NCBI GenBank assembly: GCA_027493525.1
Contig: JAOSKN010000003.1
Coordinates: 992,001 to 1,056,000 of the forward strand
Source of the DNA: Planctomycetota bacterium
GTDB taxonomy: Bacteria > Planctomycetota > SZUA-567 > H5-PLA8
DNA length: 64,000 nt
Direction: 5' to 3'
Position 1 is the first letter of the stretch, and the number at the start of each line of letters is the position of its first letter. Positions 30,396 through 39,787 of the stretch are shown one piece after another. Below the pieces are notes generated by a model that saw only the letters and a list, made by a program, of their open reading frames with translations, was not told the origin of the DNA and ran no database searches. Position numbers and translations under genes: made by a program.

Positions 30396-31621
30396 ACCAG
30401 GAAGCCCACGCGGCTCACGGCGGCGCTTGGAGCGCCCGGCTGGATAAGCTCCTGCCCATCCTGGCGGGCGCCGGACTGCTCGGGTCGCTGGCGGGCGCGG
30501 CCGTCGACCTGCGCCACACCCTTTTCGCCTACCTGGTGGCCTTCCTCTTCGGGCTCACCATCGTGCTGGGCATGCTCTTCTTCGTGATGATCCAGCACCT
30601 GACCGACGCGGGCTGGTCCACGGTGCTGCGCCGGCCGGCCGAGCAGTTCCTGGCGGCGCTGCCCGTGCTGGCCTTGCTGCTGCTGCCCGTGCTTCTCGGC
30701 ATGCAGACGCTCTACAAGTGGACGAACGAGTCGGAGCACGCGAACCCGCTGTACTTGGTGAAGAAGCCGTTCCTCAACGTGCCCTTCTTCATCTTCCGCG
30801 CGGCGCTCTATTTCCTGATCTGGATCCTCCTGGCGCGGATCGTGCGCGGGAAGTCGCTGGCCCAGGACGCCAGCGGCGACCCGAAGCTGAGCCTCTCCAT
30901 GCGCCGGGCCAGCGCGCCGGGGATGTACCTGTATGCCTTCTCCGTATCCTTCGCCGGAATCGACTGGGCGATGACGCTGGACTACCACTGGTTCTCGACG
31001 ATGTACGGCGTTTACATCTTCGCCGGAGCCGCGGCGGCGGCCATGGCGACGCTGAGCATCGTGAGCGTCTGGCTTCACGGCGGCCCGCTGAAAGGCAAGC
31101 TGGGCGACGCGCAGTTTCACGACTTGGGCAAGCTGCTCTTCGCCTTCTGCTGCTTCTGGGCCTACATCGCCTTCAGCCAGTTCTTCCTGATCTGGTACGC
31201 CAACGTTCCCGAGGAGACCGGCTGGATGCTGGAGCGCTGGAACGGCGACTGGAAGGCTATCTCGACGCTGTTGGCGCTGAGCATGTGGGTCGTGCCTTTC
31301 GTGGTGCTGATGCCCGCGGCGAAGAAGCGCCACTTCCCCACCCTGGTGGGAATCTCGAGCCTGGTTCTCTTCGCGCATTACGTCGACCTGTACTGGCTGG
31401 TGATGCCGGTGGCTCATCCCGAGCACGTCCCGTTCGGGCTGCTGTGGGTGGACGCGGCGACGCTCTGCCTGGTGGCAGGCGCGTTGGGTATCGCGGTGCT
31501 GCGAGCCCTGAAGGCCCACCCGCTCTACCCGGTGAACGACCCGCGGCTGAACGAGGCGCTCATCGCCGCGCACGGGCACGGCCACGAGGAGCACGCACAC
31601 CCGGCCGCCGCCGGGGACTGA
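30392..31621 (+). CDS. actF: Alternative complex III subunit ActF, NrfD-like membrane protein
   Basis: 409 residues from GTG 30392, overlapping actE by 4 bp. It is polytopic with about ten TM helices (LFAYLVAFLFGLTIVLGMLF, LPVLALLLLPVLLGMQ, FFIFRAALYFLIWILLARIV, LFAFCCFWAYIAFSQFFLIW). It is the second NrfD-type quinol-handling membrane subunit of ACIII. The segment SVSFAGIDWAMTLDYHWFST with a conserved acidic/Trp pair is typical. The C-terminus is His-rich (AAHGHGHEEHAHP). It is followed by two small genes and the cbb3 oxidase. Confidence 0.94.
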   Translation: MNQEAHAAHGGAWSARLDKLLPILAGAGLLGSLAGAAVDLRHTLFAYLVAFLFGLTIVLGMLFFVMIQHLTDAGWSTVLRRPAEQFLAALPVLALLLLPVLLGMQTLYKWTNESEHANPLYLVKKPFLNVPFFIFRAALYFLIWILLARIVRGKSLAQDASGDPKLSLSMRRASAPGMYLYAFSVSFAGIDWAMTLDYHWFSTMYGVYIFAGAAAAAMATLSIVSVWLHGGPLKGKLGDAQFHDLGKLLFAFCCFWAYIAFSQFFLIWYANVPEETGWMLERWNGDWKAISTLLALSMWVVPFVVLMPAAKKRHFPTLVGISSLVLFAHYVDLYWLVMPVAHPEHVPFGLLWVDAATLCLVAGALGIAVLRALKAHPLYPVNDPRLNEALIAAHGHGHEEHAHPAAAGD

Positions 31622-31637
31622 CGCCGAGGAGCCCCGC

Positions 31638-31964
31638 ATGTCCGAGACCGGCCCCGTTCCGCATCCCGACTTCTTCGCCCCCGGCAAGAAGCTGACCGGC
31701 GTCGTGGGCGCCCTGGGAGGCCTGTGCGTCTTCTGGACCGTGCTGGGGCTGATGTTCTACACGCGCCGGCCGCCGGCGCCCGCGCCCAAGGGCCCCGAGG
31801 GCCGGCCCGCGCAGGAAGTGCTGCTGGAGGTTCGCGCGCAGCACGAGCTGGAACTGAAGACCTACGGCTGGGTGGACAAGGAGAAGGGCGTGGTCCGCGT
31901 GCCGATCGAGCGGGCGATGGAACTGCTGCTGGCCGGGCCCGCGCGCGAAGAGGTCCAGCCATGA
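31638..31964 (+). CDS. Small single-TM protein of the respiratory operon
   Basis: 108 residues from ATG 31638, 16 bp after actF. One TM helix (VVGALGGLCVFWTVLGLMFY) is followed by an outer segment with the motif YGWVDKEKGVVRVPIERAME. A motif of this kind recurs in small proteins next to alternative complex III and oxidase genes, and may hold an assembly or scaffolding role. It has no cysteine or haem motif, so it is not a cytochrome. The stop overlaps the next ATG by 4 bp (ATGA at 31961), arguing for tight co-expression. The exact function is not established. Confidence 0.75.
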   Translation: MSETGPVPHPDFFAPGKKLTGVVGALGGLCVFWTVLGLMFYTRRPPAPAPKGPEGRPAQEVLLEVRAQHELELKTYGWVDKEKGVVRVPIERAMELLLAGPAREEVQP

Positions 31965-32194
31965 TCTCGGTCTACTACGTCCTGGTCTTCGGCATCATGC
32001 TGCTCTTCGGCGCGTCGATCGTCTGGGGCCTGTGGTGGGCGCTGCGCGGCGGGCAGTTCTCGGACTTCCAGAAGGGCGCGCAGTCGGTGCTGGACGATGA
32101 CGAGCCGACGCTGCGCCCCTGCGACGTGTTTCCCGACCTGCGCGAGGAGTACCGGAAGGAACTCGCGCGCCGCGCAAACGAGCGCAAGGCATGA
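31961..32194 (+). CDS. CcoS/CcoQ-like small membrane protein of cbb3 oxidase
   Basis: 77 residues from ATG 31961. One TM helix (VYYVLVFGIMLLFGASIVWG) is followed by WALRGGQFSDFQKGAQSVLD, close to the pattern of CcoS (assembly factor of cbb3 oxidase: N-terminal helix, then W-x-x-x-x-GQFDD). It ends with a charged tail. It overlaps both its neighbours by 4 bp and lies immediately before ccoN, as small cbb3 proteins often do. CcoS is the more likely identity; CcoQ cannot be excluded. Confidence 0.65.
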   Translation: MISVYYVLVFGIMLLFGASIVWGLWWALRGGQFSDFQKGAQSVLDDDEPTLRPCDVFPDLREEYRKELARRANERKA

Positions 32195-33771
32195 ATCAGC
32201 TCGAGCAAGACCAGGGCGGCTGGACCGCGCGCCGGGCGGAGATCGACCGCTCCTGCGCCACGCCCTGCCTCGTCTTCTATGCCAGCAGCATCTTTTGGCT
32301 GCTCGCGGGAACATTCTTCGCGCTGCTCGCGTCCGTCAAGTTGCACCATCCCGAATTCCTGGCCGACTGGAGCTGGCTGACCTTCGGGCGCGTGCGTCCT
32401 GCGCACCTCAACACGGTGATCTACGGCTGGGCCTCCATGGCCGGGATCGCCACGCTGCTCTGGCTGATGTGCCGGCTCTGCCGCGTGCCGCTGATGTACC
32501 CGGCGATGCTCGTCGTGGCCGCGGGCCTCTGGAACCTGGGCCTGACGGTCGGCACCGTGGGGATCCTGATGGGCTACAGCACCGGGATCGAATGGCTCGA
32601 GTTCCCGATGCCCGCGGCGTTCCTGCTCTTCAGCGGCTTCGCGATCGTGACGCTCTGGTCGGTGGCCACCTTCGCGCAGCGGCAGGCCGAGCACGTCTAC
32701 GTCTCGCAGTGGTATCTTTTCGCGGCGGTCTTCTGGTTTCCCTGGTTGTACGTAACGGTGCAGCTCCTGCTGATGCTCTTCCCGGTGAAGGGGATACCTC
32801 AAGCCTGTATCAACTGGTGGTTCGCGCATAACGTGCTGGGGCTGTGGTTCTCGCCGATCGGGCTGGCCGCCATCTATTACCTGCTGCCGAAAGTGATCGG
32901 CCGGCCGATCTACTCGTACTACCTCTCGATCCTGGGCTTTTGGACGCTGGCGCTCTTCTACAACTGGGCCGGCGCGCACCACCTGGTCTCGGGGCCCGTG
33001 CCGGCGTGGATCGTGACGGCCTCCATCGTCGGCAGCGTGATGATGATCATCCCGGTGGTCACCGTGGCGCTGAACCACCACATGACGCTGCACGGTAACT
33101 TCCGCCTGCTCAAGTACAGCCCCACGCTGCGCTTCATCGTCTTCGGCGCGATGAGCTACACGATCGTGAGCCTGGAAGGGAGCATGATGTCCTTCCGTTT
33201 CCTCAACGAGCCGTTCCACTTCACGCACCGCACCATCGGGCACGCGCACCTGGGGATGTACTCGTTCTTCACCATGACCATGTTCGGGAGCATGTACTAC
33301 ATCGTGCCGCGGCTTACCGGTCGCGAGTGGCATTCGGCGCGCCTGATCCGGATCCACTTCTGGGGCGTGGCGCTGGGCTTCGCGCTGATGTACCTGTGCC
33401 TCTCGATCGGGGGCGTCATCCAGGGCCTTGAACTGAACCAGGCCGGCGAATCGCTCGAGAAACTGATCGCGCAGTTCGGCTACCTGGACGGCATCTCCAA
33501 GTTCGTCGAGGGCTTCAAGGCGCAGAACGGCGCGGTGCCGTTCCTGGAGATCGTCCACGGCACGCTGCTCTGGCTGAAGCTGCGCACGGTCTCGGGCGTG
33601 CTCCTGCTGGCCGGGCACGCGGCCTTCGCGGTGCTGATGGTGATGAACGTGCATGCCTGGGGCCGCCGGCACATCGGGCCGACGTTATTCCACGACGAGG
33701 ACGCCGCGGACTACGATCGCGCCCTGCGGCAGGCGCGCGCGGACCTGACGCCGGCCAACTCCGGGGACTGA
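32191..33771 (+). CDS. ccoN: cbb3-type cytochrome c oxidase subunit I
   Basis: 526 residues from ATG 32191, overlapping the preceding stop. It has about twelve TM helices. Haem and CuB ligands are visible: RPAHLNTVIYGW (low-spin haem His), WFAHNVLGLWFSP and YNWAGAHHLVSGPVPAW (CuB His), TIGHAHLGMYSFFTMTMFG (high-spin haem His) and the cross-link tyrosine region YSYYLSILGFW. cbb3 oxidases reduce O2 with high affinity and pump protons. ccoO follows after 3 bp. Length is normal for this family. Confidence 0.95.
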   Translation: MNQLEQDQGGWTARRAEIDRSCATPCLVFYASSIFWLLAGTFFALLASVKLHHPEFLADWSWLTFGRVRPAHLNTVIYGWASMAGIATLLWLMCRLCRVPLMYPAMLVVAAGLWNLGLTVGTVGILMGYSTGIEWLEFPMPAAFLLFSGFAIVTLWSVATFAQRQAEHVYVSQWYLFAAVFWFPWLYVTVQLLLMLFPVKGIPQACINWWFAHNVLGLWFSPIGLAAIYYLLPKVIGRPIYSYYLSILGFWTLALFYNWAGAHHLVSGPVPAWIVTASIVGSVMMIIPVVTVALNHHMTLHGNFRLLKYSPTLRFIVFGAMSYTIVSLEGSMMSFRFLNEPFHFTHRTIGHAHLGMYSFFTMTMFGSMYYIVPRLTGREWHSARLIRIHFWGVALGFALMYLCLSIGGVIQGLELNQAGESLEKLIAQFGYLDGISKFVEGFKAQNGAVPFLEIVHGTLLWLKLRTVSGVLLLAGHAAFAVLMVMNVHAWGRRHIGPTLFHDEDAADYDRALRQARADLTPANSGD

Positions 33772-33774
33772 GCG

Positions 33775-34380
33775 ATGAATTACGCGACCTGGATCTTCCT
33801 CGGCGTCTTCCTGACCTTCGCGGCGGCGTGGCTGGGGCTGGTCTTCTTTCCGCACGAGCAATTGAGCGGCCTGCGCGCCCAGAAAGACGCCGACAGCGGG
33901 CAGGTCTTTCCGCCGCCCTACAGCGGCGAGGCCCTCTACGGGCGCTCAGTTTACGTGCGCGAGGGCTGCTGGTACTGCCACACGCAGCAGGTTCGCGGCG
34001 GCGACTACAACGCCGATCTGGCGCGCGGCTGGGGCGCGCGGCGCAGCGACCCGCGGGACTACGTCCACGACGCCCCGCACGTCCTGGGCTCCATGCGCAC
34101 CGGCCCGGACCTGGCCAACATCGGCGCGCGCCAGCCCAGCGACAAATGGCATTACCTGCATCTGTACGACCCGCAGCTTACGTCCAAGGGCTCGGTCATG
34201 CCGCCGTACCGGTTCCTCTTCGAACTTCGCAAGATCGTCGGCCAGCCCTCGCCCGAGGCCCTGGAACTGGAAGGCGCGGCGAGCCCGGCGGAGGGATACG
34301 AAGTCGTCCCCAGCCGCGAGGCGCGCGCGCTCGTGGCGTACCTGAAGAGCCTCGACCGCAGCTACGAGTTCAAGGAGTAG
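33775..34380 (+). CDS. ccoO: cbb3-type oxidase subunit II, monohaem cytochrome c
   Basis: 201 residues from ATG 33775. One N-terminal TM helix (TWIFLGVFLTFAAAWLGLVF) carries a periplasmic cytochrome c with CWYCHTQQVRGGDYNADLAR, the characteristic CcoO haem site and following motif. MRTGPDLANIGARQPSDKW and MPPYRFLF (the Met ligand region) are typical of CcoO. It receives electrons from the CcoP-type cytochrome or directly from ActE/ActA and passes them to CcoN. It lies 3 bp from ccoN and from the ccoP-like gene. Confidence 0.94.
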   Translation: MNYATWIFLGVFLTFAAAWLGLVFFPHEQLSGLRAQKDADSGQVFPPPYSGEALYGRSVYVREGCWYCHTQQVRGGDYNADLARGWGARRSDPRDYVHDAPHVLGSMRTGPDLANIGARQPSDKWHYLHLYDPQLTSKGSVMPPYRFLFELRKIVGQPSPEALELEGAASPAEGYEVVPSREARALVAYLKSLDRSYEFKE

Positions 34381-34383
34381 CGC

Positions 34384-35127
34384 ATGGCCGAGGCCGATCC
34401 GCGCCACACGCACCAGCTCGATCAGCAGCAGGAGATCGACGTCGCCGCGCTGCACGAGCCGATCCTGCGCGAGCTGCGCGATCCGCAGGACGGGCACGAG
34501 CCGATCCCGATGTTCATGCTGATGCTCTTCGCCGGCCTGATCTTCTGGGGCGGTTACTATCTGGCGGCCTACAGCGGCGGCTTCCGCTCCGACGTGCTCA
34601 ACCCCGATCCCGCGGCGCAATTCGCCGGCGGCTCGGCCGCGCCCAAGGTCGTCGATCCGCTCGTGCTGGGGGAGAAGCTCTTCAAGGCCAACTGCGTCTC
34701 GTGCCACCAGGCCTCGGGCCAGGGCGTCCCGGGGCAGTACCCGCCGCTGGCCGGCTCCGAGTGGGTCCTGGGCCCGGACTACCGGCTCAAGCGGATCCTG
34801 CTGAAGGGACTTGAAGGCCCTGTGAGCGTGAAAGGCGCGACCTACAACGGGAACATGCCGGCCTTCGAGGCCAAGTTCAACGACGAGAAGCTCGCCGCGG
34901 TGCTCAGCTTCATCCGGCACGGTTGGGAGAACGGCGCGCCGCCGGTCTCCCCCGAAAGCGCCGCCGCCACGCGCGCGGCCGTGAAGGACCGCGGCCAGCC
35001 GTGGAAGGCCGAGGAGTTGCTGGCCCTCGAAAAGGACGACCTCGCCACGCCCGCCGAGGGCGCTCCAGCGCCCGAAGGCGCGAAGACTGAACCTGCCGCC
35101 AAGACCGAGGCCGGCAAGACGCCGTGA
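34384..35127 (+). CDS. CcoP-like monohaem cytochrome c
   Basis: 247 residues from ATG 34384. The cytoplasmic N-terminus is followed by one TM helix (IPMFMLMLFAGLIFWGGYYL) and a cytochrome c domain with a single haem site CVSCHQASGQGVPGQYPPLA. A long Glu/Ala/Lys tail follows. Canonical CcoP has two haem sites, so this is a reduced version. The predicted Met ligand is in the YNGNMPAFEAKF segment. It would shuttle electrons between ACIII and CcoO. The stop overlaps the next gene's GTG (GTGA at 35124). Confidence 0.85.
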   Translation: MAEADPRHTHQLDQQQEIDVAALHEPILRELRDPQDGHEPIPMFMLMLFAGLIFWGGYYLAAYSGGFRSDVLNPDPAAQFAGGSAAPKVVDPLVLGEKLFKANCVSCHQASGQGVPGQYPPLAGSEWVLGPDYRLKRILLKGLEGPVSVKGATYNGNMPAFEAKFNDEKLAAVLSFIRHGWENGAPPVSPESAAATRAAVKDRGQPWKAEELLALEKDDLATPAEGAPAPEGAKTEPAAKTEAGKTP

Positions 35128-37834
35128 GATCGCCGCTGCACGCCCCGACCGCCGTCGGCGTGCCGGCTTCCTTCGCGCGCGCGCGCCCCGCCGTATCCCA
35201 CTCCGAAGCCATGCAGGACGAGACCTGCTGCCTGCTCGGCGCGGACTGCGGGCCGGCGCCGTTTCCCCTGCTGCGCCTTGCGGCGGGGCTCTTCGTGGCC
35301 GCGCAGACCATGCTGCTGGGGCTGGCGATCAACCTGAGCCCCCCGAGGACGCGGCGACGCGCCTGGGCCTGCAAGGCGGGATGCTCGCCGCAACGCTGCT
35401 GGTTCTGGCGATGCTCGGCTGGCCGCTGGCGCGCGAGGCCGTCCGGCAGGCGCGCGCGGGGCGGGTCACGATGGAGGCGCTCTTCCTGCTTTGCGTGCTG
35501 GGGACGTTCGCGCTCTCGTGCCGCTCGATGGCTTCGGGCGCCGGCCCCGTCTACTTCGACGTCGTCTGCGTGCTGCTGATCGTCTACGCGGTCGGGCGCG
35601 CCGTCGCCACGGGGAGCCGGCGCAAGGCGCTGGCCTCGCTGGAGGGCTGGACCGCGCGCTTCGCGACCGCCCGGCGGGTGGCCTCGCCCGAAACCGCGGA
35701 AGAAGCGCGCGTCCCGGCGGCGGATATCCGCCCCGGCGAGTTCGTGCGCGTGCTGCCCGGCGAGTTCGTGCCCGTCGACGGCGTCATCGAGCGCGGCGGC
35801 GCCTTCGTTCGCGAGACGCCGTTTTCAGGCGAGACCGTTCCGGTCCGGCGCGGCGTGGGCGAGCGGATCGCGGCCGGCGTCGTCTGCGAAGACGGCTACT
35901 TGGTCGTGAAGGCCACCGCGCCCGGCGCGGAACGGCGCGTGGACGCCCTGGCGCGGGAACTGGGCCGGCTGCGCGCGCGGCCCAGCGCCCTGCTGCGCGA
36001 GTCCGACCGCTTCGTGCGCCGCTTCCTGCCGGTGGTGCTGCTGGCTGCGTGCGGGACGTTCCTCTACTGGAGCCAGGCGGCGGACGCGCAGACGGCGCTC
36101 TTTCACGCGCTGGCGGTCCTGCTGGTCGCTTGCCCTTGCGCGGCCGGACTGGCCGCGCCGCTGGCCCTGTGGCGGACGATGGGCGAACTGGCCCGGCGGG
36201 GGCTGCTGCTGCGCGGCGGCGACGCCGTGGAGAAGCTCGCCGAGGCCGACGGCGTCGTCTTCGACAAGACCGGCACGCTGGGTCGCGAAGACCTGGAGTT
36301 GGCCGTGACCGAGTGGTTCGGGGACGCACGGCAGCAGGCCGAGGCGCGCGCGATCGTCGCGGCCGTGGAGCGCTGCGCCGCGCATCCCGTCGCCCGGCTT
36401 CTGCGCGATCTGGACCTCCCGCCCGGTGCGCCGGCGGTTGAGGTCCTGAACGTCGCGACGCTGCCCGGCCGCGGCGTCCAGGCCGAAGTGCGCGTGGGCG
36501 GCCAGGCGCGGCGCACGCTGCGGCTCGTCGGCGGGCGCGGCGCGCAGGACGGGAGCTTCCGCATCGACGTGGAGCTGGATGGACGGCCGGCCGGCTATGC
36601 GACGTTCCGCGAACGGCTCCGCGAAGGCACGGAGACCTGCATCGAGCGGCTAAAGCGCGCCGGGCTGAACGTTCGCATCATGACGGGAAGCACGGCCGAG
36701 GCCGCGCGGGCCGTCGCGCACCTGGCGCCGGTGGAAGCGGGGCTCTCCCCGGAGCGGAAGCTGGAATTGATCCACGAGCTGCGCGGGGGCGCGCCCGGAT
36801 TTCGGCGCCCCGTCTTCGTCGGCGACGGCTTCAACGACGCGGCGGCCATGGCGGCCAGCCACGCGGGGCTGGCCCTCGCGCGCGGCTCGGCGGTGACGCT
36901 CGAGGCCGCCGACGGCGCGCTGCTCGGCGCGGATCTGAACGTGCTGCCGGAGGCCTTCGCGTCCGCGCGCCGCGCCGTGCGGCTCGTGCGGAGCAACCTG
37001 CGCTGGGCGGCCTGCTACAACCTGTTGGGCATCGCGCTGGCCGCGACGGGACACCTGCACCCGGTCGTCGCGGCGCTGCTGATGGCCGTATCGAGCGCGC
37101 TGGTCAGTTGGCGCACGTTCCACGCGACGGCCCGGGCCGAGGGCGACTCGGAATCGCCGCGACGCGACCTGACGCCCGAGCCGGCCGAGGCCCTTCCCGG
37201 CGGCGCGCGCGTGCGGTGGTTCGGCGGGCTGCACCTGGCTTGCATCGCGGGGCAGGCCGCGATCCTGGCGCTCCTCGCGAACCTCGACGCGCCCGCCGCG
37301 CTGGCCCTGTGCGGCGCCGCGCTGGCCTTGGGCTGGGCGCTCCTGGAATTCTGGCCGCGCTTCCCCGCTTGGGCCGACATGACCTTCGGCATGCTGACCG
37401 TCGGCGGGCTCGGCATGGCCTTCGGCTGGTGGGTGGACCTCGATTTCGGCCCGGCCATCGCCGGCTGCGCGTGCCACGCGCGCGCCGGGTTGCCGGAACT
37501 TCTGGGCTCGTGGATGAACGGGCTGATGCTGTTGCTCGGCGTGCCCGCGATGTTCTGGCTGCGGCATACCTCCGTGCCGTTCGAGTGGCGGCGCTTCTGC
37601 TGCGCGGGGATGCTCCTTATCGGCGTGCCCGCGATGGTCTTCGGCATGCGCGCGGGCGGCCAGGTTTCGAGCCTTTTCACCGAATCCGTACCGCTCGCCC
37701 TCCGCGTTCTAAGCGATCATATCCTGATGCTGGCCGGCATGGCCGCCGGGATGCTTCTGCCGCACGCGCTGGAAGTTCTCTCCGGGAATCTCGGCCGCCG
37801 CACGGCTCAAATTGAGAGCGATATGCCGATTTGA
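35124..37834 (+). CDS. Copper-type P1B ATPase with extra C-terminal membrane domain (one frameshift at 35339-35344)
   Basis: GTG 35124 overlaps the ccoP-like stop. One indel in the C6 run at 35339-35344 separates the first TM segment from the rest; restored, it gives about 900 residues. No classical CxxC metal-binding domain is present, only the short DETCCLLGADCG. Core motifs include RETPFSGETVP, the CPx metal site VACPCAAGLA (around 36131), DKTGTLGRE (phosphorylated Asp near 36263), and VGDGFNDAAAMA (near 36820). After the standard final pair of helices there are about 190 additional residues with six hydrophobic segments and GCACHARAG. It probably supplies Cu(I) to CcoN (CcoI role). The fused domain is unrecognised. 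Confidence 0.85.
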
Positions 37835-38008
37835 TTGCCCAATTCTAGTGCAGTAACGACTCATCGCTTGGCGACCCCAGAATACCGGGCTTCCGCGGAA
37901 TAATGTTGTTTCACGGTAACGTTAAGACCCATAACGCATTGCGGATAAATACCGGATCAGGCACAGGCTTTGTTTATGACCCGGTCAAACCACCTGAGGG
38001 GTTGCACC

Positions 38009-38254
38009 ATGGTGAATCCCAGTGACTGCCCCGACCTCGTGACGTATCGGGTCCGCAAAGGGCTGACGCTCCGCCAATTGAGCGAGTTGACCGGGCTGAG
38101 TCCGGCCACGTTGCACCGCATCGAGCAGCGCAAGTCTTCGCTCACGCCGCGTTCGCGGATCCTGCTGCAGCAGGGCCTTCAATTGAGCGTGGAAGAGTTC
38201 GAGCGCCTCGCGGCACGGAGCGGCTTGAGGACGGCGCGCCGGCAGGGCATGTAG
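38009..38254 (+). CDS. Small XRE/HTH-type DNA-binding protein
   Basis: 81 residues from ATG 38009, with GAGGGG upstream. The central region TYRVRKGLTLRQLSELTGLS followed by PATLHRIEQRKSSLTPRSR is a complete Cro/C1-type helix-turn-helix: R-x-x-x-G-x-T-x-x-x-L, A/S-x-x-S-G-L-S and the recognition helix. There is no effector domain, so it probably acts as a small regulator or as an adaptor. It lies downstream of the copper ATPase, with its 3' end facing the mlrC-like gene (38265), i.e. tail to tail. The 170-bp gap before it carries AT-richer sequence that may hold its promoter. Confidence 0.8.
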   Translation: MVNPSDCPDLVTYRVRKGLTLRQLSELTGLSPATLHRIEQRKSSLTPRSRILLQQGLQLSVEEFERLAARSGLRTARRQGM

Positions 38255-38264
38255 CCGGAACCCT

Positions 38265-39758
38265 CTAACGCGCGCGGCGGATCAGCGAGACGCGCGGCTC
38301 GAAAACCACGTTGGCATCCAGCGGGAAGATCGGGCGCGGGCAGCGCGTGTGACCCAGCGAGCGCAAATTGGCGCTTGTCGAACCCGGCGCGTCCACGTTG
38401 ACGATCTCCTTCACCCATCCGTCCATGTACCTGCGGTGCCAATGCGGGCACTTGGCCACGGTGACGTGGAACCTGGCCGGGTCGAGGCCGTGGACGTAGA
38501 AGGGCGAGCGGTCGTGGATGCTGAGCGGCCCGCTGAAGACAACGAGCGTGATGGGCCCGGATTCCAGGACCGCGGTGGGTCCGGCGTCGGCGCTCCCGTA
38601 GTCGCGCTCGAAGGGAAACTTCCCGTCGGAGAGGGTCTTGACGCGGGCATCCAGTTCGATCGGCTGGAAGCGGCCCGGATCGCGCGTGCCGCCCACGGCG
38701 ACGCGCAGCATTTTTCCGATTCCCGCCTGCTGAGCCGCCCGCGCCGCGGGGGCATCCACGATCGGCACGAGCGCGGGCTTCCCGAAGCCCTGCGCGAGCA
38801 GTTCCTTCAGGATCGCGTTGCCGTCGCCGGAGGCCCCGCTGCTTGGCGCGTCGGCGGCGTCGAAGAGCAGCAGCGGCCCTTCGGCTTCGTGCGCCAGGCG
38901 TACGGCGTCCTTCAGCGGGACGAGGGGCGCCTGGAGGCGTTCGTGGACCACCCAGAAGAACTCGGCCAGATTCAACGCCTCGCGTTCGGCCGCGCGCGGG
39001 TCGTTGTCGGTCACGACGAGGCTCCCCGAACGCAGGCCCGGCACGTCGGTGAACGGGTTGCCGATGAAGATGCCCGCGGCGAGGCCGCCCGGGCGGCGCT
39101 CGAAGTCCCGCGCGCCTTGAAGCATCTTGCCGTACAGCCCGGTCTCGGTGACGAGTTCATCGCCGCGGACCAACGCGGGGATCTCAACCAGCGCCGTGAC
39201 GGGTTGGGCGCCTTCGGTCAATATCCGGAGCAGCACCCGCGCGGCGCGCTGGCCGGTCTCGCCGAGATCCACGTGCGGGTACGTGTGATACAGGACCGCC
39301 GCGTCGCTCAATTCGAGCATCCTTCGGGTGACGATGCCGTGGAGGTCGAGCGAGAGGACGATGGGAATCTTCTCGCCCAGGATCTTCCGCGCCTCCGCGA
39401 GCAGGTAGCCCTCGGGATCCTCTTCGCCTTCGGCGACCATCGAACCGTGGAACGAGAAGTACGCGCCGTCGGCCGGAGGCGCTTCCTTCAGCGCGCCGAG
39501 GAACTCGCCGGCGAGCCGCTTGAAGTCCGCGGCCTTCAGGACGCCCGCCGAACAGGCTCCGGCATCGAAGGCGGGAACAAGGCGGCAGTCGCCGCGCGCT
39601 TCAAGGACCTCCAGCGCGCCGCCGATCGAGGTGCGCCGGCCGCGATTGCGCGACAGGATCGCCTGCCCGGTCGAGACGTGAAAGTCCTCGTAGCCGCTGG
39701 GCCAGGGATTGAAGGTCGAGACTTCCTGGCGGCAACCGGCGATCAGGATCGTGAGCAT
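38265..39758 (-). CDS. M81-family (MlrC-like) metallopeptidase/amidase
   Basis: 497 residues from ATG 39758. It matches MlrC-like proteins, which take their name from the Zn enzyme that cleaves linearised microcystin and nodularin peptides; most relatives act on unknown amides. Motifs are AGCRQEVSTFNPW, FSFHGSMVAEGEEDPEGYLL, LSLDLHGIVT, LYHTYPHVDLGETG and SSGASGDGN. No signal peptide is visible, so it is cytoplasmic. It is the last of twelve minus-strand genes ending at 38265, 30 bp after the MOSC gene. Its substrate is likely an amide-linked intermediate produced by this operon. The toxin role itself is not implied. Confidence 0.88.
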   Translation of the reverse strand: MLTILIAGCRQEVSTFNPWPSGYEDFHVSTGQAILSRNRGRRTSIGGALEVLEARGDCRLVPAFDAGACSAGVLKAADFKRLAGEFLGALKEAPPADGAYFSFHGSMVAEGEEDPEGYLLAEARKILGEKIPIVLSLDLHGIVTRRMLELSDAAVLYHTYPHVDLGETGQRAARVLLRILTEGAQPVTALVEIPALVRGDELVTETGLYGKMLQGARDFERRPGGLAAGIFIGNPFTDVPGLRSGSLVVTDNDPRAAEREALNLAEFFWVVHERLQAPLVPLKDAVRLAHEAEGPLLLFDAADAPSSGASGDGNAILKELLAQGFGKPALVPIVDAPAARAAQQAGIGKMLRVAVGGTRDPGRFQPIELDARVKTLSDGKFPFERDYGSADAGPTAVLESGPITLVVFSGPLSIHDRSPFYVHGLDPARFHVTVAKCPHWHRRYMDGWVKEIVNVDAPGSTSANLRSLGHTRCPRPIFPLDANVVFEPRVSLIRRAR

Positions 39759-39787
39759 GGCTCGAGCGTCACTCCTCTACCTGGGGC

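Noticed and set aside
38265..39758. Microcystin degradation (mlrC) as the operon's purpose
   Set aside because: M81 proteins are widespread in operons with no toxin link; mlrA, mlrB and mlrD are absent.
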